Assembly: GCF_030272615.1 (NCBI RefSeq)
Contig: NC_081408.1
Span: 62,556,614-62,620,613, forward strand
DNA from: Cryptomeria japonica
Taxonomy: Eukaryota > Streptophyta > Pinopsida > Cupressales > Cupressaceae
Direction: 5' to 3'
Length of the DNA: 64,000 bases
Part shown: one piece after another, positions 1-11,349 of the stretch
Layout: each line of letters begins with the position of its first letter
Position numbering within the stretch: position 1 is the first letter of the stretch
Notes under the pieces: model-generated
Seen by the model: only the letters and a program-made list of their open reading frames with translations
What the model was told of the DNA's origin: nothing
The model's database searches: none
Translations under genes and position numbers: made by a program

Positions 1-705
1 GAACTCCTGCAACTAGAGTTGACGATGCAAGATTGATTGAATCGATGAGTTTAGTTGACTTGTACTCAATTGGACATGTGGGCATCAGAACACTGAACAA
101 ACTACTAGTCAAACACATATATGAGCAAGAAATACTTCTGTGAACTTGTGCTCAAAATCGGCATGTTAGACAAAAAGAATTCCCTTGAATTAGTTCTCAA
201 TTATTGCCCAAAAATAGTATGCTCAATTATTGCTCAAAAACAGTATGTAAGAAAGAATTCAATGAATTTGAAATTTTGTGGACAAAACAGTATGTAAGAA
301 AGCATTCAATAATTTTGTGGTAAAAGGATTATGTGGATATGAAATTGTCTAATGAATTTGTGTTAAAGATGTGTGTGGATGAGATCATCCAATAAATTTG
401 TGATCAATTGATATCTGATATTGAGTGCAATGTGAGGGTGATGATTTTTGAGCTGAATTTGGTGGTCATATGGCATATGGACTTCTTTTTTTTTTAATAA
501 CAAACAATTTAAAAGATTAAATTATTCAAAACTACATCTTAATTTTAATAATGGACTTCATCTTAATTTTAATGTAACAATTTAAAAGATTAAAATTATT
601 CAAAACTACAATTCTAATTTTTATCCTGTTAAGAATCTATAAAGTACATCCTTACACCCAACATGGGACAGATTTGCATGAAGCTTTAACTATTATCTAA
701 TATTT
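1..705. other. Non-coding flank, no gene seen
   Basis: AT-rich sequence with no reading frame I can support on either strand and no clear repeat boundary. It contains short direct repeats such as the 'cagtatgtaagaaag' motif near 242 and 288, and poly-T and AT-rich runs near 483-600. It could be old, decayed repeat DNA. Confidence 0.5.
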
Positions 706-1520
706 TGATTTCCTTCTTTCTACTATTTATACAATTAGATTCTATGTGGAGTTCTCTAGCGCAGTAGTTATTTTCCTTTCCAAACAACATGATAGTAGCT
801 ATTCTCCTTGTAAAAGAAAATGCTAAGTCATATTAAGAATGTATTAGTAACTAGCACTTCGTCTTATGCCCCATTTTCAACTATGGGCATGTAGTTATGT
901 GGGCTTGGATGCTACATTTAAAAAAAATGATGAATAGAAAAATGTTGTCAAAATTGTCTTTTCCTATTTCATTTACACATGACATTTGAAATATTAAGAC
1001 AACTCTATTTTTGTGCGTTTGAGTCACCTAATAAGTTTGCTATTTTTTGGTTTTATTATTTAAAGAATTTGCCAATGGAATATGAAATGTTCACTGAATG
1101 TTAGATTAAATGTAAATGGAAACAGGATTCTTCTATAGTCTGGTGATCTATTTTATGTTATTTAATTAGACAATCTAATTTTATAGACTATTTTTATAAT
1201 TATATAGATATATTGATTATTTAATAAGATTGGTTTGGTTTGACTTTTGAATAATAATTTTTTATCTATTCTCCCTCCCATAAATTTCTTCAAGATCTTT
1301 AATTCTATTTCTAATTCCCTACAACTTTCTTTTATAGCCTCTATACAATTCATATTCATTACAACTATCCAAAAAATGTAACCTCACATTCATGTCTATT
1401 TCCAAAACCCTTGGCATTTTGGCAATGCATTACTTCCTTTATCTCATCCATTTCACAATCACACAAAACAATAGTGCTTGAAATCTCATAGGGTTTTGTT
1501 GGTAGTTGCAATACTCTACA
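706..1520. repeat. Segment B', diverged copy of 28836-29765
   Basis: This stretch aligns in the same orientation along almost its whole length with 28836-29765. Shared landmarks are 'acaattagattctatg', 'aagacaactctatttttgt', 'gagtcacctaataagtttg', 'atttaataagattggttt' and 'acattcatgtctatttcc'. Copy B has about 90 extra bases near 28950-29040. The copies lie about 28 kb apart and look moderately diverged by eye. It could be a dispersed low-copy repeat or a piece of the duplicated P450-bearing locus at 26.9-34.4 kb. Confidence 0.75.
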
Positions 1521-1607
1521 CACAAGGCTTGGATGGATGCATTCCTTAAAACGAGCTTTGCTTTGCCACATTGCCAGCAACAACACAAAACCAAAGCAAT
1601 CTTCCAA
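1368..1607 (-). pseudogene. Short ORF fragment of unknown function, conserved with 29611-29783
   Basis: I do not recognise the protein. The open frame reads about 80 residues to a stop just past 'HECEV'. The second genomic copy in segment B reads the same frame with mostly conservative changes across about 45 residues: 'LPTKPYE', 'EIKE', 'HCQ', 'KGFGNRHECEV'. It ends at a stop codon in the same place. Cysteine is frequent in the conserved part. No signal peptide or membrane segment is evident. The conserved frame and stop suggest an old 3' coding exon, but simple DNA similarity between duplicated segments could give the same picture. There is no promoter or start that I can defend. Confidence 0.3.
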
Positions 1608-2092
1608 GGTAAAAAGAAGGTTTCATATCATGAATGTTCATCCAAATACACAATACACTTGCACAACTTGAATAAATATATCCACAATTGAACTTAGCAC
1701 TTCTTGATGTTCAGGATAACTATGCACTGTAATTGAAAATCATCCAACCACAAATGGTATGAACCAAGGAATTATCAACATCCATCTTTTACTCCATCAC
1801 AATCAATGAAATTCATCTAAAATGTGGATATAATGAGAAACCATGCAATATGTAGAAGAAAAACCTCTATCCACCATGAGTTCAATGAAAAGGATGCTTA
1901 TTTACAAGCTTGGCAATAATTTTTGTCTTATCCTCCTATGCTACTCTACTTTTAATGATCTAGCCACTAACTATTGTCTATTAACCTTTACAAATGATGA
2001 GAGCATGTCTTATATAGGATTCCCTTTACAAATGAATGGCCATGATCAAATCCACACCAATTGCCAAGATTGAAAGATAAAAACCATAATTA
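1521..2092. other. Non-coding flank up to the E1 insertion point
   Basis: No supported gene. Short plus-strand open frames here have no recognisable domain and no conserved partner. The stretch ends at the left LTR of E1. Confidence 0.45.
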
Positions 2093-3579
2093 TGATAGTT
2101 TTGATACTTAATATAAGTACAGATCCAATAGCCAACAAGATGAGAGGGGGGGGGTGAATCATACAAACTTAATCATCCATAAAACATTAGATTCTACCTT
2201 GATAACATATATATTAGTCATATAACCAAAACTGTCAAACATGCAAACTTAAAAGCATATGAACAATATAAACCTCATAACACTAGATTTAACATGGAAA
2301 CCCAAATAGGGAAAAACCACTGTGGGATTTTGGACCCACTAAGAAATATACTCTTCTAGAGTATGCTTGGTTAAAAGTAAATCTTGTTAAAGATTACAAA
2401 CACATTGCTAGATGTGACCCGGTTAAGGGATTTCCCTCAGATCTGTTAGGATCTTCACTTTGTTAGAAGTGACCTTGTCAAAGGATTTCAAACACTCAAT
2501 CAGAATGTCACTTTGCTAGAGGATTTACATATAAGACTGTTAAGTCCACTCGGTTAAGAGATTTTTTGTCACTTTCACAAAATAATAGTAATAAAAGTCT
2601 ATCTACAACTTCACATCTAAAATGTTAAAGTAGATTCCTATTTGTTCAATACAATCTAGACATAGAACTAATCTTGTCTATCTGTTGGGCTTCTATACTC
2701 TATTATTCTAACAGGTCTTCAAGCTTCTGTGCTCGTTAATCACTATGTAGCATCCCTATGCATACACTTGCCCACATACATTTTTTATCAACAGTTTCCT
2801 ATTTATAAACAATTAGGTAACCACTTAATCTCCTTGATCACATTTCCCATGATCAATCATAGCCATCAACTCTTCAATCTTGTCCAGGTTCAAAGCATCT
2901 TTCGATCTGAAAATTTTTTACCCCACCTTGGAACTTGCATAATAGTCTTGGAACTTGTGCCAGGGTATTACGGTTCAATCTAAGCTGTAGATCTTCATGT
3001 CGACTTTCCATTGCCTTAGATTCATTAACAAACTTCTTCCACGGCTTACCAATCATTGATCTGCTCCAGCTCATCAGCTTCTTTCATTAAATACCACATA
3101 CAAACATTTAATGCATTCTGTTATAGCTTGGTTACAACTCGGTAACAACTCGATGAATACTAAACTTCACTCGGTAGACATTCTGCCTTTATTAACCGAT
3201 AGCGATAACCTTAGGGTTTACCAACTAGGTTCTTTTCTTGATAACATAGTATAGTATTAAGCTTTACATTTTACAACATATGTATGATGTTAAAACAATC
3301 TAAAACATCATGATCTCATCATTGTCTGACTCAGTAGTAGTTGCCCATTGAATACCTTACTCATCCCTTTATTCATCATATTCTTTCCTATGTCTTTTAC
3401 TGACTTCTTTATAATCTTCATATCATACTTCTCAAGATATGGCAACATCATACTGAATTAGAAAATAAATTTCTTGACATCAATGACAAAATAATAATAT
3501 CAAGATAGTAAAACATCTTTAATCAGTTATAACCATAATCATCAACAACCTTCTCAAAATCCTTATTGAAATGCCAACA
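2093..3579 (-). repeat. E1 3' LTR
   Basis: Direct repeat of 18272-19736, nearly collinear, with only a few percent of differences by eye. It begins 'tgatagttttgatactt' and ends 'atgccaaca' on the plus strand. A minus-strand TATAAATAGG box lies at 2798-2807. The copia LTR signature 'gggaaaaaccactgtggga' lies near 2310. E4 is a third LTR of this family. Confidence 0.93.
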
Positions 3580-3580
3580 A

Positions 3581-3606
3581 TCTCCCCCTTTGGCATTGAT
3601 GGCAAA
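3581..3606 (-). other. E1 polypurine tract, with a second copy at 3770-3798
   Basis: The minus strand reads 'gccaaagggggaga' directly before the 3' LTR, the expected plus-strand priming site. It is embedded in a longer motif, 'TGCCATCAATGCC' plus the purine run. A similar module, 'tctcctcctttgacaacaatg' on the plus strand, lies about 190 bp into the element. The same double arrangement occurs in E6, E7 and E9. Confidence 0.8.
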
Positions 3607-4033
3607 ACCAATTGATTTGACCTTAATAGATTCGGATTGTTGTGTGATTCTAAAATGTTGAAATGCTCTCCCCCATACATTAGACTTCTCCTATTATCTC
3701 AGTCTTCTTTCCAATCTATAGTCTACTCTTCTCTTCTTTCATAGGTATTCTCCCCGTTTTCATAGGTATTCTCCTCCTTTGACAACAATGCCAAAAAGAA
3801 AAGAACTAAAACATAATTTGTTTCTGGAAGAAGTTATTTCCTGCTGTTGTGTTTCAACTTAGTCTCGGTCAAAGCATTTGTCTTTAATTCATGTTCCCTG
3901 TAATATTCTCTGTAGTAATTCTAGTATTAATTCTAGTACACTTTTAGAAAACATTCTAAAGTGTATAACTCCAGCATCAACTCCCAAAAGATATTCAATA
4001 GAGTCATCAGATTGATGCTTTCATCGAACTCAG

Positions 4034-5706
4034 TCAGTGACTAGAAGATAGTGGTAGGACCCCTAACTTACTTCTGAGATATTCAAAAGTGTCCTTTGGT
4101 AGTGGCTTGGTGAAGATATCTGCTATTTGCTCCTTTGTGCTAACATATTCCAACACCACTTTCTTCTCTTGAGCTTCTTCTCTAAGATAATGATATTTGA
4201 TAGATATGTGCTTTGTCTTAGAGTGCATAATAGGATTTTTTGAAATATTAATGGCACTAGTATTGTCATAGAATATAGTTACTAGCTCGGTAACTTTCTC
4301 ATTTATACCTTCCAATAGTTGTTTGATCCATGTAATGTTGGTACAATTCAATGCTGCAACAATGTATTCAGCTTCTGTTGTTGACTGTGAAACACATCCT
4401 TGTTTCTTGCTAAGCCAACTCACTAGTCTTTCTCCTAAAAAGAAAGCTCCACCACTTGTGGTTTTTCTATCATCAATGTTGCCTACCTAATCAGCATCAG
4501 TATAAACTTGTAAATCAAAATCATTTCCTTTCTGATATACTAAGCCATAATCCTCTGTTCCTTTCAAGTATCTAAAAATTCTTTTGACTGTTGTTATGTG
4601 TGTTTCCTTAGGATCTACAAAGAATCTTGCAACTATACCTACTGCATGTGCTATGTCTGGTCTGCTATGAACAACATATTGTAGCTTTCTAATCATGCAT
4701 CAGTAGAGTGTCTCATCAACAGATGCAGATTCATCATTCTTTGATAATTTATAGTTGGTAGTCATAGGAGTACTTACTAGTTTTGAATCATCCATCCCAA
4801 ATTTCTTCAAGATTTCATTTATGTATTTGGATTGAGTAATGAAAATCTCTTTTTTCATTTGTAGTATCTGTAAACCTATAAAATACTTTATCTCACCGAT
4901 TAATGACATCTCAAATTCTTTGCTCATTTAATTTCCAAAGTTCTTGCATAAAGAGTCATTTCCATAAAATATAATATCATCAAAAAATATGGCTGAGATC
5001 AGTATTCCATTTTCATCATTGTTCATGTACATGTTGTTGTTCTCACTTGTCCTTATAAAACCAATCTTAATCAAATAAGAGTGCAATCTTTCATACCATG
5101 CTCTTGGTACTTGTTTCAAACCATATAAAGCTTTGTTGAACTTACATACCTAATCTTTATTATTGTCTTCAACAAATCCTTCAAGTTGTTCAATGAAAAC
5201 TTCTTCTTCTAGTATTCCATTCAGAAATGCAGATTTGACATCCATTTGATATACCTTGAAGTTCTTGAAAGCAGCATAGGCCAACAATTTCTTACTCCTC
5301 CAAGTCTAGCAATAGGTGCAAAAGTTTCACCATAATCAATTCCTTCTTCTTGTGCATAACCTTTGCAAACTAATCTTTCTTTGTTTCGAATGACCTCCCC
5401 TTTTTCATTTAGCTTGTTTCTGAAAATCCACTTTGTACCGATTACATTTTTGTCCTTCGGTCTTGGGATTAGTGTCCATGTGTCATTCTTCTTGATTTGA
5501 TCAATCTCTTCTGTCATAGCATTTACCCAATCTTCATTGTTAAATGCCTCTTTTACTATTCTCGGTTCAAATTCAGATATCAAACATGTGTTTTGTCTCA
5601 GTTTGTTCCTTGTCATCATTGGATCATCCTTATCTCCTATAATCTGACTTGGTGCATGATGTCTTCTGACATACTTGGCTAATACAGGTTCGGTAGGCTC
5701 TATATG
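4034..5706 (-). pseudogene. E1 pol: reverse transcriptase and RNase H, degenerate
   Basis: The reverse transcriptase begins near 5619 with a 'GTKWIFRNKLNEKGEV'-type start and runs through 'CKGYAQEEGIDYGETFAP' to a 'PRAWYERLHSYL' block. Its catalytic box reads FFDDIIF at about 4960-4980, where copia usually has YVDD: the aspartates are kept and the tyrosine-valine is lost. RNase H follows at about 4490-4034 with 'KTTSGGAFFLG', 'QSTTEAEY', 'DNTSAI' and 'HSKTKHISIKYH'. Frameshifts near 5280 and 5220 and stops near 4925, 4695 and 4487 break the frame. Family knowledge: RT and RNase H copy the element RNA into DNA. No working enzyme can be made. Confidence 0.92.
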
Positions 5707-6864
5707 ATCTTCTTCATCACTCGGTAACTAGATATTTTCTTCATTTTCTTCAACAGTATTCTCCGTAGGACTTCTCGGTTGCACATAGACAAATTCATCA
5801 TTGTCTTCTGGTTCTTTGGAATTTCCTTCACCATTTCTTTCTGCAAATTCATCAATTTTCACATTTGCATTTTCTACTATTTTGTTAGATGATTTGATCA
5901 GACATTTAAATGCTTTGCTTCTAGAAGAGTAACCTAGAAACATTCCTTCTTCACTTTTCTCATCAAACTTGCCATTTCTATCATCTTTATGAACATAGCA
6001 TCTACTTCCAAAGATTTTAAAATAACTAACATTAGGTTTCTTATCATACCAGATCTCATCTGGTGTTTTCAAAGTACCTTTCTTCAATTGAACTCAGTTC
6101 AAGGTGTAAACAACTGTGCTTATTGCTTCTCTCCAAAATGTTTGTGGCACCTTCTTCTCAATCATCAGTGTTCTAGCACAATCCACAATAGATCTGTTTC
6201 TTCTTTCAGCTATTCCATTCTGCTGTGGAGTTCTCGGTGCAAAGACTTGTCTTTTAATACCATGATCATTGCAAAATAAGTTGAATTCATCAGATGTGAA
6301 CTCTCCTCCTCTATCTGATCTAAGACATTTCAGTTGTCTTCTTATTTCATTTTCAACTCTTGCCTTGTACCATTTAAACATTTGAAAAGCTTCTGATTTT
6401 TCTTTTAAAAATATTACTGACATCATCCTTGAATAGTCATCCACAAATAATATGAAATATTTATCACCATAATAACTTTGAACTTTCATAGGACCACAAA
6501 GATCAATGTGCACTAGATCTAAAATTCCTTTAGAAGTGTAAGACTTACTTGTAGAGCTTGATCTTGTCATCTTACCCATCTAGCATCCTCAGCACATAGC
6601 ATTTTTAGGTTTTTCAAGACTCGGTAGACCTCTTACTATGTGCTTCTTACTTATCTTGACCAGGTTATCAAAATTTACATGACAAAACCTCTTATGCCAT
6701 AGCCAAGTATCATCAATATTTGCATGCAAACACTTATTCCGAGTTGAGTCAAGGTGAAATGTATTACCTTTTGTTTGTGTCCAGGTAGCAGCTAACTTTA
6801 AATTCTTGTCATGAACTTTGACAATTCCTTTCTGAAATTCTATTCGGTAACCTGTGTTGTTTAG
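5707..6864 (-). pseudogene. E1 pol: GAG-pre-integrase and integrase, degenerate
   Basis: The first part (about 6760-6600) has the 'LWHKRFCHVN' histidine-cysteine zinc region that precedes copia integrases. The integrase core follows with 'LVHIDLCGP', 'DDYSRMMSV', 'LRSDRGGEF' and 'TPQQNGIAERRNRS', which contain the catalytic Asp, Asp and Glu. The C-terminal part has 'FGSRCYVHKDDRNGKFD' and 'GMFLGYS', the usual copia integrase tail. Stops lie near 6580, 6090 and 5727. The product would insert the cDNA into the genome. It lies between protease and RT, as expected for copia. Confidence 0.92.
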
Positions 6865-7662
6865 CTATGCTACACTCAACAAATTGTATTTCAAACCTTC
6901 AACCCAATAGACATCATTGCATCTTGCATTATCAAGAAGTGTTATATATCCTTTACCTCTTACCAGACATGGTGCATCATTACCAGATCTAACATAGCCT
7001 CCATCATAATCTTCTAACATAACAAACTTGTGTTTATCTCTTGTCATATGATGTGAGCATCCACTATCTATAATCCTACAATCATTAATGTTTATGTGAG
7101 ATATTAGGGCTTTTTCTTCATACCTTTCTTCATCTGACCCATCCTTGATAGCCACATAAACAACTTCCTCTGTATCAGTCTCATATGATTTATCATCATT
7201 AGATTCCTCATCATCTATTAAGCATGTCTTTCTATCTTTTCTTCTGAAGTCTCGGTGTCCTCTGTAAAAGTTATCTTTCTGTCTGTCATCTCGGTAATCT
7301 CTCTTTTCAATAAAATCTTTGTCAGGACAGTTAGAAGCCATATGTCCAATCTTATCACAATTGAAACATTTCAAAGGTAGTTTTCCTTTATACTTAACTT
7401 TGCCTCTCGGTAACCTTTTGGCCAATAGTGCTTCAAACTCTTCTTGCTTTCTAATTTTTTCATATAGTTTGTGTACTGCTTCCATGTTCTTCCGAAATCT
7501 TTCACTTGCTCCACTGTGATCTCCTTCAGAGTACTTATACTTTCTTTCATTGTAATCATTAGATTCATCAAGATGAAAAGAACTAAATGCAAATTCAACT
7601 TTATTTACCGAAGATCCACTGTTATCAAAATTACTTAACTCAAATGCATGTAGCTTACCAAT
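6865..7662 (-). pseudogene. E1 gag C-terminal part with zinc knuckle, and protease
   Basis: One long open frame holds the end of Gag and the protease. It starts at the E2 insertion point with 'SIGKLHAFEL', which continues the gag half at 17658-18207. A charged helical stretch leads to a CCHC knuckle at about 7390-7310 (CFNCDKIGHMASNC), which binds RNA. An acidic linker follows, then the aspartic protease with 'IDSGCSHHMT' at about 7070 and 'LKYNLLSV' at the end. The protease catalytic Asp is intact, making this the best preserved part of E1. Confidence 0.9.
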
Positions 7663-7667
7663 ACTAG

Positions 7668-9187
7668 TGTAGATCAGGAATTTGATTAACATCAAAGCAA
7701 ATAGAAATTAGCTAACCACAAAGCCAAATTGCAATGAAATAAATCCTAATTACAATCAATAGAAGAATTGAAAACAAGACACTCAAAATAAATGGAAATC
7801 CATCACCAATGCCTCTTCCAATTGACCTCCATTGCTCTCCTTTCTCCTCCAAACAATGGATTTGTGTGGATCTCACCTACAAGTGTAAAAGAATGAAGCA
7901 AGATTGATTTTGATAGTGTGAGGATACTAGAAGCATGGTTGATTGATCTCCCTCCTTTGATTGAAGAAACTCATCCAATTTATAGACAAATTGGAGAGAG
8001 GACAAGATTAGCATGAAATTGATATTAGAGGCAATTGATTTCAAAAATGGCAAAATTGAGTTGAAGAAAGAAGGTTATGACACCTTCTATGTCCTGAATT
8101 ATGACATATCGCCAATGCAAAGGTTAGAGGACTAAAAGCTTATGACATCTTGCTATGCCAACAGTATGACGCATGAGAAATTCATGCTTCCACTGAAGCA
8201 CAAAAATAGGGAGAGACTAGAGAGGAATTGATTAGGTGGAAATTGAATTTAGAAAATGAGGTAGAAATTAGGAATTAGGAAAATTAGAAATAAGGTTAGA
8301 AATGATGAATTGGAAATTAGGAAATTAGAAATTGATGAAATTAGAAAAATAGGTGAATTAATTAATATTTTTTCATTCATTAATTAATTCACAAAAAGAG
8401 GGGGAATTAATTAGCCAATTAAATAAATATTTAATTGTGACAAGAAGACTTAGGATAAATAAATAAATTATTTAACCTAGAGGGAAAATGACAAACAAGA
8501 TTAAATGAATAAATCATAAAACCCTAGAAGATGAATTAGAAATGCAAGGATGACAATTAGGTCTTGACAAAAGATAATTGATGTAGGGTCGATTTGGTCA
8601 TGATTCTGACTGATAAAGGAGCAGTGTTGATAAATGATTAAAATTGGTTGACAAAAATCAATGACAAATTGACCAAGATTGATAAGGAGACCAAATTGAA
8701 AAGCGCCAATTGACATGATTAAAGAGGACAAGGACCGATGACGAATCGATCGCAAAATGACAAAATTGGCAAGGACAAGGATCGATGACGAATCGATCGC
8801 AAAAATGATGTGATTGACAAGGACAAGGATCAATGATGAATCAATCGCAAAATGATGTGATTGACAAGGACAAGGATCGATGGCGAATCGATCGCAAAAT
8901 AACTTGATTGACAAGGACAAGGATCGATGATGAATCGATCGCAAAATGATGATATTGACAAGGACTAGGATCGACAAAAATCATGACTGAAGATTGTTAT
9001 CAAAAAGACCTAATTTGAAAGCGACAAAAATGAGGAATGCAGAAGAAGGACTTGATGCTCGCAAGTGATAAAAACCAAGTGCGCAACATAGAAGAAATGT
9101 TAATGCGATGCAAGAACCCTAAAATAAGGCAATGCGCAAATGTTAAAGTATGACTCCGCAAGCGTTGACCATTTTTAGACGTCTACA
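7668..9187 (-). repeat. E2 3' LTR
   Basis: Direct repeat of 16047-17652. It carries a minus-strand TATAAATT box at 7977-7984, in the same context as 16389-16396 ('actcatccaatttatagac'). It holds about five copies of a 47-bp minisatellite, against about seven in the other LTR. The purine-rich minus-strand tract 'ctcaaagaggggcaaaa' follows at 9188-9204 and is the likely polypurine tract. Confidence 0.9.
8726..8972. repeat. 47-bp minisatellite in the E2 3' LTR, about 5 copies
   Basis: The unit runs 'caaggacaaggatcgatga', 'cgaatcgatcgcaaaatga', 'tgtgattga'. Each unit carries the inverted repeat GATCGAT-n5-ATCGATC, so single strands could form a hairpin at every period. Copies differ by scattered substitutions. 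The open frame across it is only a by-product of repeat periodicity (47 is not a multiple of 3, and stops are rare in the unit). Confidence 0.92.
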
Positions 9188-11349
9188 TTTTGCCCCTCTT
9201 TGAGACAATGCAATTTTAAGTGTTGTTTCAAAGAAAAATAATGAAAATGCCCTAGACAATAACAATGATATATGCATGCCCCCTTGAGGAATTGGCTGGA
9301 AAAATCCAGAAAAGAGGCCAATTGATCGATAAGAATGACAGAGGATGATAGGTTCGAACGGATCGCCAAGACTGATGGAAGAAATGTTAGTAAGAAGAAA
9401 TTAGACAGAGGATAGTTAGAGATGAAGGAAAACTTGCTTTCACATATGCACATAAGTAGGTGAGAACCTTTATTTGATATGGAAAAATGGATGCGGCACA
9501 ACATGGCAATGAAGGCCAGAGCAATAATGCAATCCCTTTGCGTAAGACAGACATATTCATAGACAAGGAATGGTTCAAAAATCCTAAGACAAACTTGCCC
9601 CAGAATGTTATGAAACACTCCACAAATAGAAGATAAAAAATAATAAAGGACCATGAGCCATCCTGACCACTCTAAATCACTTAGTGACATCATCGAGCAA
9701 CATAGAAACATGGTCAAAGGCAAAAATAAATCAATAAAAATATAAGACTCGCAAATTCAATCAATTCAAACAAACATTTTGATCATCATTGTCAAAAGTG
9801 GAAAACAAGAATGATCATGTTGTCTGGTTCCAGGGAATGCGGTACCCCATCGAAGACAGGACACAATCTGGTTTTGAGTATACCACACCTTGTATAAGAC
9901 CCATAATAATAGTGACAAGGACCAATGGTAATGATGTTGATTGATTGATATGACAATTTTGCTCAGTTTGAATGTCTGGTTTGATTGAAAAAGTTCATCT
10001 GTTAATGCGTGATTTCATTAAAGCACAATGTTTGATTGATTGTCGTTGGATGTATGCTCAGCGATCTGTCTATGCACAAAGGGGACCATTTATTGACAAA
10101 ATGCAAAATGCCAAAGGAATTGTCTTTGGATTTTGATGTTTTTCACTTTGTAGGAATTTTGAGTTTTTTACAATTTTTTTTTGTTCGTTTTTCAGGACTT
10201 TATTTGACTTTTTAGGGTTTTTTTTTTAGGACATTATTTGATTTTTAGGGATTTTTTAGAATATTTTCAGGATTTTTTTTTGAATTTTTTTTTTGATTAT
10301 TTCAGGACATTATTTCGATGTTTTTGGATTATTTCAGGACATTTTTTGATTTTTAGGGATTTTTGCCCCCAGTGTCTAGAAAGGCAAGGAATATGACAAG
10401 TGAATAAATAGGCTTTCTGAAATGTTGGTGGATAGAGGGAAGACAAAGGCCTTTTATCATGGAGACAACAAGACAAGCAACTGGATATGACAATGTAAAG
10501 CAGGGACATGGCATGAGGGACATGTCAAGAGGTTTTTGAAAAATATGTTTTGCATTTCCCATCCTTATGTCAGATCAAGATCAAGGGATAGAAAGAGTGT
10601 ATGGATAGTGATAAGATATGGATAGGATAAGGAAGACCAAGAATGGATAAGGGACATGGACTGAAGGTTGGGATTGGCTAAGGGATAGTGGCAGAAAGTT
10701 GCAATAAGCCAGGGACTATGGATGAAAGGTTGTAATAAGAAAATGGATAAATGATCAAAAGCTATGATAGACTGAAAGCTGTGAATAGGATGCATGATGT
10801 TCATGATGATCCTCGACCTTGTCAAGATCAAAAATGGAAAGAGGAAATGGACATGAGGGACAATAGGATATGAAGGGTAATGACAGGGGTTCGATGGGAT
10901 AATGAAGGGCAATAGGATATGAAGGAGGAAACCTGCCCCCAAGTGTTGTGTGCAAGAAGTTCATAAATTATGCATAACGCTTGTTTGCCAGGTTTTCATC
11001 ACGGTACTTGCCCAAGGCGCCTGTTTGCCAGGTTTTCACCAGTGGATGAATTATTTTTGCTTTTACTTTTTTCTTGTCTTTTTTTTTTTCTCACTTTTTT
11101 TTTTGGGGATTTTGACATTTTAGAGAAGATGGACACATGATAGGGGATGGAAGAAGGACTCAAGCATATTATTGTTTTTTTTTTGTATAGTAGCCTTGAA
11201 AAAAATGGACCATGACCTTTAAAAGTATGCTCAAAGACGTTGGTAGGATAAGGACATGGAAAAAGAGATGAAATTAAGGCTAGGATTTATGCAAAGGATG
11301 GGATCAAAGGGATCGAAGGATGGAAAATATGCATTGGATAATGAATAGG
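9188..11349. other. E2 internal 3' non-coding region
   Basis: About 2.2 kb between E2 ORF2 and the 3' LTR with no supported gene. It includes a T-rich zone at 10140-10370 built from imperfect repeats of 'tttcaggacattattt' and 'gatttttaggga', a direct repeat of 'tgtttgccaggttttca' near 10982 and 11023, and another T-run near 11060-11105. The minus-strand open frames here are compositionally biased and have no recognisable domains. Confidence 0.6.

Noticed and set aside
8501-8977. 158-residue minus-strand open frame in the E2 3' LTR
   Set aside because: It runs through the 47-bp minisatellite; its repeated 'ILVLVN' and 'RSIRHRS' text follows the DNA period. The same happens at 16882-17385.
10565-10942. 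Hydrophobic minus-strand frame in the E2 3' region, possible membrane protein
   Set aside because: The hydrophobicity comes from biased, T/C-rich coding-strand composition, and overlapping frames look alike. No conserved partner is visible.
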